Shown here one piece after another: positions 49,487-57,886 of a stretch of 64,000 nucleotides of DNA. Made by a program: the position numbers and the translations under genes. The stretch is taken from positions 1 to 64,000 of the forward strand of contig JAHHHV010000083.1 of assembly GCA_019359155.1 (NCBI GenBank). The letters are read 5' to 3'. Position 1 is the stretch's first letter. Each line of letters starts with the position of its first letter. The stretch comes from Pegethrix bostrychoides GSE-TBD4-15B. GTDB lineage: Bacteria > Cyanobacteriota > Cyanobacteriia > Elainellales > Elainellaceae. The notes under the pieces are model-generated. The model was given only the letters and a program-made list of their open reading frames with translations. It had not been told where the DNA came from and searched no databases.

Positions 49487-50103
49487 GCGAGATCCGAATT
49501 TACGTTGAAGGGGGCGGGGACGGTAGAGAATCCAAGGCTGCTTTTCGCCGGGGTATGAGCGATTTTCTCAGCGAAATCAAGGAGCTTGCTTGTAGTCGAA
49601 AAATTGGTTGGAACTTGGTTGCCTGTGGTTCGCGAAACAATGCTTTCAGAGATTTTCAAACTGCCGTTAAAACTCACCGAGACGCATTCAACGTCCTGCT
49701 AGTTGATGCTGAAGATTCCGTTACTTCTAGCAGCATTCGCCAGCATTTGCGAACCCGCGATAGCTGGGAGAATATAGTCAACATGCAGGAAACTCAATGT
49801 CAGCTGATGGTTGAGGTCATGGAGAATTGGCTTCTGGCCGATACAGAAACTCTAGCGGAGTTCTATGGACAAAATTTTAATCGCAATGCAATTCCAAACA
49901 CTCAGAATGTAGAGTGCATTTCCAAAAGCACCGTGGAAACAGCATTAATCAATGCAACGCGCAGAACCCAAAAGGGTGAATATCACAAAATTCGACATGG
50001 CCCCGAGCTATTAGGTCTTGTAAATGTAGCAACTGTGAGAAACAGAGCGCCATATTGTGACCGGCTCTTTGTCACCCTGACTGACTTTATTGCTGAAGCT
50101 TAA
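49483..50103 (+). CDS. DUF4276 family protein, putative TOPRIM-like effector
   Basis: 206 residues from the GTG at 49483, which overlaps the ATPase stop (GTGA), so the pair is translationally coupled. The N-terminus EIRIYVEGGGDGRESKAAFR contains the invariant Glu and Asp of DUF4276. Near residue 73, NVLLVDAEDS gives a DxD-like acidic pair. That order (Glu, then DxD) resembles TOPRIM metal sites. VEVMENWLLADTETLAEFYG and a C-terminal basic helix follow. Nuclease activity is therefore plausible but not proven. Confidence 0.85.
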   Translation: MSEIRIYVEGGGDGRESKAAFRRGMSDFLSEIKELACSRKIGWNLVACGSRNNAFRDFQTAVKTHRDAFNVLLVDAEDSVTSSSIRQHLRTRDSWENIVNMQETQCQLMVEVMENWLLADTETLAEFYGQNFNRNAIPNTQNVECISKSTVETALINATRRTQKGEYHKIRHGPELLGLVNVATVRNRAPYCDRLFVTLTDFIAEA

Positions 50104-50221
50104 CTTCTAAACGCTACGAGCCAAGCAATCGTGCAGTCCTGTAAACTGTTATGGCTTGGGGCTGGCTTTGCTAGAGCCTATTGCGATGTAGTGACTCTGT
50201 AGAACTCAAAGGAAAACAGTC

Positions 50222-51097
50222 GTGAACTTTCAGTCGGTGATTGCGACGTTAAATCAGTTTTGGGGCGAGCGGGGCTGTCTGATTGTGCAGCCCTACGACA
50301 CCGAAAAAGGCGCGGGCACCAAAAGCCCCCATACATTTTTGCGGGCGCTCGGCCCCGAACCTTGGTCAGTAGCCTATGTCGAACCCTGTCGGCGGCCAGC
50401 AGACGGACGCTACGGCGACAACCCCAACCGGGTACAGCATTACTATCAGTATCAGGTGTTGATCAAGCCCTCGCCCGAAAACATTCAGGAGATCTATCTA
50501 GACTCGCTGAAGGCACTGGGGATCAAGCCGGAAGACCACGATATCCGGTTTGTGGAAGACAACTGGGAAGATGCGGCGGTGGGAGCTTGGGGCGTGGGCT
50601 GGGAGGTCTGGCTAGACGGCATGGAGGTAACGCAGTTTACCTACTTTCAGCAGTGCGGCGGGCTGGACTGTCGCCCGGTTTCCATCGAGATCACCTACGG
50701 CCTAGAGCGGCTGGCAATGTATTTGCAGGAGGTTAACTCGATTTTTGAGATCCGCTGGAACGATCGGCTCTCTTACGGCGATGTCTATCTGCAAGCCGAG
50801 ATCGAAAACTCGACCTATAACTTTGAAGCCTCCGATCCGGAGACGCTGTTTGGCCTGTTTGGCATCTATGAGCGCGAGGCCAATCGGCTGATGCAGGCCA
50901 AGCTGGTGCTGCCTGCCTTTGACCAAGTGCTGAAATGCTCGCATACGTTCAATCTGCTCGATGCCAGGGGCGTAATTTCAGTGACAGAGCGCACCCGCTA
51001 CATTGGCCGGATTCGCAGCTTAGCGCGGCAGGTGGCACAGCTCTATCTCCAGCAGCGTGAGGCGCTGGGGTTTCCGCTGCTGAAGCAGGCTGCTTGA
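50222..51097 (+). CDS. glyQ: Glycyl-tRNA synthetase alpha subunit
   Basis: 291 residues from a GTG start with AAAGGAAA upstream. The class II synthetase alpha chain is unmistakable: [59 protein letters not shown] and [14 protein letters not shown]. It forms an alpha2beta2 enzyme with GlyS, which is not in the window and is usually unlinked in cyanobacteria. It charges tRNA-Gly in the cytoplasm. Confidence 0.98.
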   Translation: MNFQSVIATLNQFWGERGCLIVQPYDTEKGAGTKSPHTFLRALGPEPWSVAYVEPCRRPADGRYGDNPNRVQHYYQYQVLIKPSPENIQEIYLDSLKALGIKPEDHDIRFVEDNWEDAAVGAWGVGWEVWLDGMEVTQFTYFQQCGGLDCRPVSIEITYGLERLAMYLQEVNSIFEIRWNDRLSYGDVYLQAEIENSTYNFEASDPETLFGLFGIYEREANRLMQAKLVLPAFDQVLKCSHTFNLLDARGVISVTERTRYIGRIRSLARQVAQLYLQQREALGFPLLKQAA

Positions 51098-51359
51098 AGT
51101 TTGGCCTAGATTTTTGTCCAAATCTTTGTTCTGTCCAAGATCTTTGTCAGATCAATGTGACGTTTTGAGGCATCCCTCGTATACTGCTGGAGAAGCAATT
51201 TACACTGCGATCAACTGCTATGGGTAAAGTAGCTCAGCTTAACTGGCGCTATCTCTAGCGGTTGAGCAGCTACAGGCGGCTTGAGATCGCGAAGATCTGA
51301 AACTCTCACGATAGAAGACCTCAGAAGAAGACCTCAGAAGACATCAGAGAAGATTAAGT

Positions 51360-51854
51360 ATGGCTCCTCGTTCGGGTGAATCTGACCAGCGCCGACTCAA
51401 AACTGTCCGCTCCAAGACTGGGCGCTTATCAGAAGCTGCAAAATCAGAAGCAGCCAAGCTAGAGGGATCAAGCGCAAAACCGCGCAGCTTCCGTCCGCAG
51501 CCTCCGCTCTGGCTGAAGCTGCTGCTTTGGACACAGCGCGGCTCTTCGCTGGTGACGCTGCTGCTGGGCACAGCGCTGCTCGTCACCTATGGCTGGACAG
51601 TCTATATTCAGCAGCAGTGGGGACGCGAATTTGATCGGCTAGAGTCCCTGAAAAAGCAGGAGCGGCAGCTGGTTTCAGCCAGCGAGGTGTTAAAAAACCA
51701 GATGGCCGAGCAAGCCGAAAAGCCAACGGCGGGTCTGTTGCTGCCTGACCCCAGCAATGCTATCTTTTTGACTCCTGCCCCACAGCGACCCTCTGTAAAA
51801 GCTAGCCCAGCCCCCCCAAAAGAGTCAGCCCCCAATCACCCGCTGGGCTACTAG
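51360..51854 (+). CDS. FtsL-like small divisome protein candidate
   Basis: 164 residues. A basic cytoplasmic segment of about 55 residues leads to one membrane helix (SLVTLLLGTALLVTYGWTVY), then a short coiled coil (WGREFDRLESLKKQERQLVS) and a Pro-rich periplasmic tail. Topology, size and position directly before the division transpeptidase gene match FtsL, which bacteria place at this locus with little sequence conservation. The assignment rests on context and topology, not on homology. The stop is about 90 bp from the ftsI start. Confidence 0.7.
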   Translation: MAPRSGESDQRRLKTVRSKTGRLSEAAKSEAAKLEGSSAKPRSFRPQPPLWLKLLLWTQRGSSLVTLLLGTALLVTYGWTVYIQQQWGREFDRLESLKKQERQLVSASEVLKNQMAEQAEKPTAGLLLPDPSNAIFLTPAPQRPSVKASPAPPKESAPNHPLGY

Positions 51855-51942
51855 ATGCAGGCTGGTCACACAGGCTAGTCACCTGAGTGGGTCATCCAGA
51901 CTGGCAGCAGCTAGAGGTCGAGCAAAGTCTTGAGGTTCGCAT

Positions 51943-54069
51943 ATGGCCATCTCGTTTCGCCCCTTCCAACGTCCGCAAAAATCAAGTCGGCGATCTCAAT
52001 CTGCTAGATCTCAGCCTATGTGGCGCAGCTCGCCTGCTAGATCGGCCAGAGTTCGGACGAGGGCGGCTTCAGAGCGGCGAGAGGCCAGCGATGCTAGCGA
52101 TACCACAGTGATCCCGCTGCGGCGCTCCCGGCTTTCGATTGCCTCCCCCCGCTCCCGGCTGCTGATCGTTTGGCTGCTGATCATGGCGGGAATGCTGGCG
52201 CTGTTGATCAATCTGCTGCGGCTGCAAGTGTTTGATGCGGATATGCTGCAAGCCCGCGCCAAAGCTCAGCAGACGGTGGCGCTGAGTGCTGCTGTGCCCC
52301 GCCGCTCAATTATCGACCGTGAGGGCAACGTGCTGGCCATCGACAAGCCGGTTTACACGCTCTACGCCCATCCGATTTTGTTTCAGCAGCAGAAAGAGAC
52401 AATTGCCGTGGCGCTGGCTCCGCTGCTGAAGAAGCCGCTGGATCAGATGCAGCAAATCTTGAGTCAGGGCGAGAGCGGTCTGCGATTGGCGGATGATCTG
52501 CCGGAAGAAACCGCTAACTCGCTGCGCCGTCTGGAGCTGGACGGCTTGGAACTCGTACCGCAGCAGGAGCGCCTCTACCCGCAGCAAGAGCTGTTTGCCA
52601 ATATTGTCGGCTATGTCAATGTCGATCGGCAGGGGCAGGCAGGGCTGGAATATAGCCAGGAGGAGCAGCTAGCGCGTCCGCTGCCCGAAACCGAAATCAG
52701 CCGCTCTGGGGACGGTTCGGTGATGCCGGACGGGATCTCCAAAGACTTTGCCCAGCATGACGACCTCCAGCTTCAGCTGACGCTCGACAGCCGCCTCCAG
52801 CGCGCTACCCGCTACGCCCTGAAGCAGCAGACCGACAAATACGGCGCGAAGCGAGGCGTGGCAATTGTGATGGACGTGCAGGATGGCTCAATTTTGGCGC
52901 TGGCCGCCGAGCCGTCGTTTGATGCCAACAAATATTACAAAACTGACCTGGAAACCCTGCGCGACTGGGTGGTCACCGATGTCTATGAGCCAGGTTCTAC
53001 CTTCAAGCCGATCAATATTGCGATTGCGCTAGAGTCCGGTTCAGTCAAGCCCAAAGACACTTTCTTTGATGAAGGCGCGATCCAAATTGGCGAATGGCCG
53101 ATTCAAAACAGCGACTACGAATCGGCTGGCGGCAGAGGTAGCCTCTCTGTTAGCCAGATTTTGCAGTATTCCAGCAACGTCGGCATGGTGCATGTGATGC
53201 AGCAGCTGAATCCCGGCATTTTTTACGGCTGGCTCGAAAAGCTGAAGCTGGGCGAAGTGACCGGCATCGATCTGCCGTTTGAGGCTCCGGGGCAGGTAAA
53301 AAAATACACTCAGTTCACCAGCGTCCGGGTCGAGCCAGCCACGACGGCCTTTGGTCAGGGCTTTTCGCTCACCCCCATCAAGCTGATTCAGCTCCACGCC
53401 ACGCTAGCCAACGGCGGTAAGCTGGTCACGCCGCACGTAGTCAAAGGGCTAGTTAATGCGGAAGGTCAGCTAAAATGGCAGCCAGATCACCCCAAGCCGC
53501 AGCAGGTCTTTACGCCCAAAACCACGCAGGCCGTGCTGGAGATGATGGAGCAGGTGGTGCAGGAAGGGACGGGAGCGCCCGCCCAAATTGCCGGATATCG
53601 AATCGCAGGCAAGACAGGCACGGCTCAAAAGGCCAGTCAGTATGGTGGCTATAGCCGCGCCCGGATCACTAGCTTTATTGGCATTTTGCCCGTCGAGGCT
53701 CCCCGGTATGCGGTGCTGGCGGTAGTGGACGAACCGCAGGGCGACGATGCCTATGGCTCGACGGTTTCGGCACCGGTTGTTAAGTCGGTGATGGATGCGC
53801 TGATTGCCACAGAGCGGATTCCACCCACCCAACCCGAAGCCGTTGGCTCTAACGATGAGCTGAGCGATCTGCCCTCGGATCTACGGGAGGCGATTGATTT
53901 CCGCAACCAGATCAACCATGCGGATTCGCAGCTCGCCGATTCGTCTGAGCCGCCTCTAGGTGAAGCCAATTCCTCGCCCACTATCGCCGATCCGGCTGCC
54001 ATCGCGGACGGTTCAGATGAGAGTTTAGATGAGGGGTTAGATGACCCTGACGCAGCGGTCAACCCATAG
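51943..54069 (+). CDS. ftsI: Septal peptidoglycan transpeptidase (class B PBP)
   Basis: 708 residues. An Arg/Ser-rich cytoplasmic N-terminus precedes a membrane anchor (LLIVWLLIMAGMLALLINLL). The pedestal domain opens RRSIIDREGNVLAIDKPVYT. Transpeptidase motifs are S352-T-F-K355 (PGSTFKP), S410-S-N412 and K557-T-G559. The C-terminal 60 residues form an acidic Ser/Asp/Glu tail that many relatives lack. It cross-links peptidoglycan at the septum and is the target of beta-lactams. It is downstream of the FtsL-like gene and probably cotranscribed with it. Confidence 0.95.
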   Translation: MAISFRPFQRPQKSSRRSQSARSQPMWRSSPARSARVRTRAASERREASDASDTTVIPLRRSRLSIASPRSRLLIVWLLIMAGMLALLINLLRLQVFDADMLQARAKAQQTVALSAAVPRRSIIDREGNVLAIDKPVYTLYAHPILFQQQKETIAVALAPLLKKPLDQMQQILSQGESGLRLADDLPEETANSLRRLELDGLELVPQQERLYPQQELFANIVGYVNVDRQGQAGLEYSQEEQLARPLPETEISRSGDGSVMPDGISKDFAQHDDLQLQLTLDSRLQRATRYALKQQTDKYGAKRGVAIVMDVQDGSILALAAEPSFDANKYYKTDLETLRDWVVTDVYEPGSTFKPINIAIALESGSVKPKDTFFDEGAIQIGEWPIQNSDYESAGGRGSLSVSQILQYSSNVGMVHVMQQLNPGIFYGWLEKLKLGEVTGIDLPFEAPGQVKKYTQFTSVRVEPATTAFGQGFSLTPIKLIQLHATLANGGKLVTPHVVKGLVNAEGQLKWQPDHPKPQQVFTPKTTQAVLEMMEQVVQEGTGAPAQIAGYRIAGKTGTAQKASQYGGYSRARITSFIGILPVEAPRYAVLAVVDEPQGDDAYGSTVSAPVVKSVMDALIATERIPPTQPEAVGSNDELSDLPSDLREAIDFRNQINHADSQLADSSEPPLGEANSSPTIADPAAIADGSDESLDEGLDDPDAAVNP

Positions 54070-54096
54070 CGGCTGGCCTATAATCCCAGGACGAAA

Positions 54097-55272
54097 ATGA
54101 TCGGAGTGCCCTCTTCACAGCCCTATTCCCTCGACTGGTCTTGGCCTTACTGGTTGCCTGTACCCCTCTATCCTTACGGGCAGCGGCGCACCCTGCGGCA
54201 GGAGGTGGTTCCAGGGAAAATCTGGACGTTTGACCAAATCCAGGGGATTTTTTACGTGGTGGTGCCGATTCGGATGACGGTGGTGCGGCTAGCGGCGGGC
54301 GGGCTGCTGGTCTACGCGCCCGTGGCTCCCACGCCGGAATGTCTGCGGCTGATGCAGGAGCTAGTCGAGCAGTATGGCGCAGTGCAGCACATTATTTTGC
54401 CAACGGTTTCGGGGCTGGAGCATAAGGTGTTTGTGGGGCCGTTTGCGCGGCGGTTTAGCAGCGCTCAGGTGTGGATTGCGCCGCATCAGTGGAGCTTTCC
54501 GCTGAATCTGCCGCTGCGCTGGCTGGGGTTCCCGATGCAGCGAGTGCAGGTTTTGCCGGAGCAGAGCGCCGACGCGCCGTTTGCCGATGAGTTTGACTAT
54601 GCGATGCTGGGGCCGATTCAGCTGGGGCTGGGGCCATTTGCGGAGGTGGCCTTTTATCACCGCGCGTCACATAGCCTGCTGGTCACAGATTCGGTGCTGT
54701 CGGTGCCCAACGATCCGCCCGCAGTGGTGCAGCTCGATCCGTTCCCGCTGCTGTTTCATGCCAAAGATGACGCGCTAGATAATCCGCCCGATACGCCTGC
54801 CAATCGCCGTAAGGGCTGGTGGCGGATCGCGCTGTTTGCCTTTTATTTTCAGCCTAGCGCCCTCTCGGTGCCGGGTCTCGCTGAGCTGATTCGAGATGCC
54901 TTCAAAGCGCCTAATCGTTCTAAAAAAGCCTATTTCGGCCTGTTTCCATTTCGCTGGAACGCTAGCTGGCAGCAGTCATTTGCGGCGCTGCATCGGGACG
55001 GGCAGCTATTTGTCGCGCCAGTTTTGCAGCAGCTGATTCTCAACCGCGCTCCGCAGACTACGCTGGACTGGGTGGAGCGGGTGGCAAGCTGGGAGTTTGA
55101 GCAGATTTTGCCCTGTCATTTGGAGTCTCCAATTGCGGCTGACTCGGAGCAGTTTCGCCGCGCCTTCGCCTTCTTGCGGGGACAGCCTGATCTGCCGGAA
55201 TCAGACTTCGAGTTTCTGCGCGAGCTAGAAGCAACCCTGATCCGGCGCGGCATCACGCCGCCGACTGGGTAG
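54097..55272 (+). CDS. DUF4336 domain protein
   Basis: 391 residues. It follows the DUF4336 layout seen in cyanobacteria and plants: WSWPYWLPVPLYPYGQRRTL, QGIFYVVVPIRMTVVRL, the metallo-hydrolase-like strand pattern LLVYAPVAPTPECLRLMQEL, and HIILPTVSGLEHKVFVGPFA. Then come LLVTDSVLSVPNDPP and a helical C-terminal part. The fold looks related to the beta-lactamase superfamily, but the HxHxDH metal site is not seen, so enzymatic activity is doubtful. It starts 27 bp after ftsI. Confidence 0.87.
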   Translation: MIGVPSSQPYSLDWSWPYWLPVPLYPYGQRRTLRQEVVPGKIWTFDQIQGIFYVVVPIRMTVVRLAAGGLLVYAPVAPTPECLRLMQELVEQYGAVQHIILPTVSGLEHKVFVGPFARRFSSAQVWIAPHQWSFPLNLPLRWLGFPMQRVQVLPEQSADAPFADEFDYAMLGPIQLGLGPFAEVAFYHRASHSLLVTDSVLSVPNDPPAVVQLDPFPLLFHAKDDALDNPPDTPANRRKGWWRIALFAFYFQPSALSVPGLAELIRDAFKAPNRSKKAYFGLFPFRWNASWQQSFAALHRDGQLFVAPVLQQLILNRAPQTTLDWVERVASWEFEQILPCHLESPIAADSEQFRRAFAFLRGQPDLPESDFEFLRELEATLIRRGITPPTG

Positions 55273-55354
55273 TTATTCGAGTCAATATCTTGGGGCAATC
55301 ATTGGCTGAGCCTCCGGTTGAGTTTGGTGATTTATCTGAGAATTCAACCCGCTG

Positions 55355-56173
55355 CTAAATTAAAGTCGGATCCTCTCCCAACTCACGCAGCCGAGCCGCT
55401 AAACGTTCTGCTCGTTGATGTTCTTGCTCCGCCCGTTGGCGTTCCTGCTCTGCCCGTTGGCGTTCCTGCTCCGCCCGTTGGCGTTCCTGCTCTGCCCGTT
55501 GATGTTCTTGCCCTGCTTGCTCTGCGAGGGTTGCAATCCAAGTCCCTGTTTCGTCGCACCAGCGCAACCATTTGCCCTCAACCCCTTGATAGCTGCCTTG
55601 CCATACTCCCAACCTCAACTGAATCTCGTCAAACCACAGGCCAGATTCTAGTTGAGTGATCTCTCGATAGCGCATCCCTTCCAGCTTAAAGGCGCGCAGT
55701 TGATTCGCATAGCGGTCAAAGACAACATAATACGGCACTCGGAGAATTCGTTCATAAACCTCCCACTTGGTCGGCGGTTTGCCTAGTTCGCGTAGCGTTT
55801 GCCCCAAGTCTTCTGCTTCTGTTCCAGGCGACAGTAACTCAACCACGAGGAAGGGAGCAACGCTCTCTTGCCAAACGACATAGCTCAGCCGCATTTCTGC
55901 TTGCTCAGTCGCCTGCGAAACTCCTAAGGCTACAAACCAATCAGGGCGCTTGTACCAGAGATGATGCCGAGAGTCGTAATAGAGATTGATATCAGTGCCG
56001 ATAAACGTTTCATCTGGCAGATATCCCGCCGCTTGAAAGGTTTCCCGCAAAAGCTGAGGTTGAAAGTCATGGAATTCGTCCGGCAAACCAGGCTCCTCAG
56101 GATCTTCGCTCTGGAGATCATACATGGTGGGCAATACTTCCTGGGCAGGTCTGGGAGGATTAGTTTGATACAT
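55355..56173 (-). CDS. Uma2/DUF820 family protein with heptad-repeat tail
   Basis: 272 residues from the ATG opening MYQTNPPRPAQEV; a longer frame reaches 56200. The Uma2 core includes FIGTDINLYYDSRHHLWYKR, PDWFVALGVS, APFLVVELLSPGTEAEDLGQ, WEVYERILRVPYYVVFDRYA and LGVWQGSYQGVEGKWLRWCD. The last 60 residues are repeats of AEQERQR/AEQEHQR, a coiled coil encoded by tandem 21-bp DNA units at about 55,410-55,515. The tail ends RLAARLRELGEDPTLI. The repeat tail is common in this subfamily and can vary in unit number. Confidence 0.92.
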   Translation of the reverse strand: MYQTNPPRPAQEVLPTMYDLQSEDPEEPGLPDEFHDFQPQLLRETFQAAGYLPDETFIGTDINLYYDSRHHLWYKRPDWFVALGVSQATEQAEMRLSYVVWQESVAPFLVVELLSPGTEAEDLGQTLRELGKPPTKWEVYERILRVPYYVVFDRYANQLRAFKLEGMRYREITQLESGLWFDEIQLRLGVWQGSYQGVEGKWLRWCDETGTWIATLAEQAGQEHQRAEQERQRAEQERQRAEQERQRAEQEHQRAERLAARLRELGEDPTLI

Positions 56174-56227
56174 GATGATTTCCTGATGTGAGCCGACCAC
56201 TTCTCTATTTTAGGTTGGCCAACCGCT

Positions 56228-56422
56228 CTATCGAACCACTACGCTATTGCGGCTCTGCCCGAATCTGCGCCAGCCCGCGTCGTCGGATGGAACAATGACT
56301 TGCAGTTTCTGTTCTGCATTCCGCCATTTGCGATGACTTCCTTTTTGAGAGATCAGGGTGAAGCCATAGCGGCGTAAGATTGCTTCGACTTCAGTGGCGT
56401 TTAGCCGTCGGTCGCGAGGCAT
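56228..56422 (-). CDS. hicA: HicA-type mRNA interferase toxin, altered C-terminus
   Basis: 64 residues. LNATEVEAILRRYGFTLISQ and KGSHRKWRNAEQKLQVIVPS are typical of HicA double-stranded-RNA-binding-like toxins, with the catalytic His in GSH. The last 18 residues do not match HicA, where an LxxGTLRxIL helix is expected. They arise from a copy of the TPR-tail repeat read in another frame, so the toxin is probably truncated and may be inactive. Its start overlaps the end of the antitoxin gene by one base. Confidence 0.82.
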   Translation of the reverse strand: MPRDRRLNATEVEAILRRYGFTLISQKGSHRKWRNAEQKLQVIVPSDDAGWRRFGQSRNSVVVR

Positions 56423-56622
56423 TAGATAAAAACCTCGCGGGTAATTGCGCCTTCGATGAGTTCAATTGGATTGGGGTCGAGATAGAGTTCAATCGCTTCT
56501 TTGATATTCTCTAAGGCTTCTGCTTCGGTGACTCCAGCAGAAATACAGCCTGGTAATTCTGGACACCAGATGGCCCATTCGTGGGTTTCAGGGTCGGGTT
56601 CTAGAATGACGCGCCATTTCAT
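56422..56622 (-). CDS. hicB: HicB-family antitoxin
   Basis: 66 residues. MKWRVILEPDPETHEWAIWC is followed by PELPGCISAGVTEAEALENI and KEAIELYLDPNP, the standard partial-RNase-H HicB fold, with no C-terminal DNA-binding domain. It precedes the toxin gene in the same leftward unit. It neutralises HicA by blocking its active site; with the toxin altered, it may now be free-standing. Confidence 0.9.
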   Translation of the reverse strand: MKWRVILEPDPETHEWAIWCPELPGCISAGVTEAEALENIKEAIELYLDPNPIELIEGAITREVFI

Positions 56623-56745
56623 AGAATTGCAAAGCCCTTGCGTAAAACTGTTGATTTTAGTTTAGCCCGTCTGCTCTGCCCGAATCTGCGCCGCCCGCAT
56701 AGTCGGATGATCCGACAGTTCTGCCGCTTGCCTGCTGTGAAAAGG

Positions 56746-57150
56746 TTACTCTGCCCAGTTTTCGTGAGTCAATCCTGTAATATTCTCAAAATGGCGAGTA
56801 TTGGCAGTGATTAATAGACAGTCGTGCTCGATTGCTGTTGCTGCAATTAGGATATCCATTGGCGCAATCAGCAGTCCTTTTGCTCTGAGATCCGCATAGA
56901 TTGTGCTGGCAATGTTCATGGTGATCAGCGTCAACGGCAAGATTTCGCTATCAGCAGCTAGCTCTTGGAAGCGGGCTAATAAGGTTTTGGCATCTCGATA
57001 GAGCAGCCCGCTTCTGATTTCGTAGTAGGTCAGCAGTGAAAAGGTGAGGCTATCGTGAAATTGACCATATTGCTTGAGCTGTTCAACGACTTTGGGCTGG
57101 CCTCGAAAAAAGTATGAAATGATGTTGGTATCTAGAACGGCTTTTCTCAC
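56746..57150 (-). CDS. vapC: VapC-type PIN-domain ribonuclease toxin
   Basis: 134 residues, full length for VapC. Acidic active-site residues are in AVLDTNIISYFFRG (Asp), SLLTYYEIRSGLL (Glu), MDILIAATAIEHDCLLITAN (Asp) and the HFENI end. It should cleave a tRNA or rRNA when freed from its antitoxin. The start overlaps the end of the antitoxin gene by four bases. The motif set looks complete, so this is the one apparently intact toxin in the series. Confidence 0.93.
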   Translation of the reverse strand: MRKAVLDTNIISYFFRGQPKVVEQLKQYGQFHDSLTFSLLTYYEIRSGLLYRDAKTLLARFQELAADSEILPLTLITMNIASTIYADLRAKGLLIAPMDILIAATAIEHDCLLITANTRHFENITGLTHENWAE

Positions 57151-57383
57151 CAGTCGCGCTGCATATCTAAACTACGATTGGCTAAACTGTCGGCTTCTAA
57201 TGCTTCGAGCAGGCTGGCTTCGGCGGTGGCAATTCCGGCAAATCTCATGAAGCTGGGTTTCGGCTGAGGCTGGTTGCTCACCTGCGAGATCCAAATCTCG
57301 ACTTCTTGCCCCAGAAACTGGGAGAGTCCTTCGAGCTTCAGAGAGTCGCTGAGAATAGTTTTGCGAATCTTGATTTGCGCCAT
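57147..57383 (-). CDS. vapB: Antitoxin of the VapBC pair
   Basis: 78 residues. SLKLEGLSQFLGQEVEIWIS is a short beta-rich segment and the C-terminal helix-rich part (EASLLEALEADSLANRSLDM) would wrap the toxin. It lacks a classical AbrB or ribbon-helix-helix signature that I can name, so the assignment rests mainly on the four-base ATGA overlap with the PIN toxin. A partial, degraded copy of its coding end lies at about 61,030-61,075. Confidence 0.8.
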   Translation of the reverse strand: MAQIKIRKTILSDSLKLEGLSQFLGQEVEIWISQVSNQPQPKPSFMRFAGIATAEASLLEALEADSLANRSLDMQRDW

Positions 57384-57492
57384 TGCTCAACCTCCATATG
57401 TTTCTTCAGTTTATCCTTCTACCCGTATCTGCGTCGCCCACGTCGTTGGATGATCCGACAGTTCCACCGCTTGCCCTTCAGTCACCTAATTA

Positions 57493-57655
57493 TCAGAAGA
57501 TGCGTTCTACGAGTTGATCGCGGGTGAGTTCAAAATGTGTTGCGATGTCTCGCAAAATAGCGTTGAGGGTGCCAATTTTGACGAATGGTTTTATAGCCTA
57601 ATTGGTTCAAAATTTGCGCCAGTGCTTCACCGGATAGGTCGCGGGGCAGCTTCAT
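57493..57655 (-). pseudogene. hicA-like toxin pseudogene
   Basis: The start (MKLPRDLSGEALAQILNQLG) overlaps the stop of the HicB-like gene by ATGA, as in intact pairs. After about 27 codons the frame breaks; the C-terminal part IGTLNAILRDIATHFELTRD continues in another frame to a stop at 57493. The central block with the catalytic GSH is deleted. This second HicA is therefore dead, while its antitoxin remains open. Confidence 0.75.
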
Positions 57656-57861
57656 GAGGCGATTACTTCATCGTGGACGATATGGAGCCGAATTAGTTTT
57701 GGGCGGGTTTGCTCGTCTTCAAAGTGACAGTGAACGGCATCGCGCAGGTAGGTTTTGAGATCTTTGAGGCTGTCAGCCTGAGTGAAGATGGATTCGCCGA
57801 TGGCTCTGGCGGTATAGCCACCTTCTGGATCGTCTTCAACGAGAAAGATAATTTCGGTCAT
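57652..57861 (-). CDS. HicB-like antitoxin, second pair
   Basis: 69 residues. TEIIFLVEDDPEGGYTARAI is followed by GESIFTQADSLKDLKTYLRD and ends with LIRLHIVHDEVIAS, the short HicB-like domain common in cyanobacteria. It is followed by the broken hicA-like gene. A degraded copy of its 3' end lies at about 61,090-61,165, fused to a vapB fragment. Confidence 0.82.
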   Translation of the reverse strand: MTEIIFLVEDDPEGGYTARAIGESIFTQADSLKDLKTYLRDAVHCHFEDEQTRPKLIRLHIVHDEVIAS

Positions 57862-57886
57862 GAGAGCTGCTTTGATCTCAATGCTC

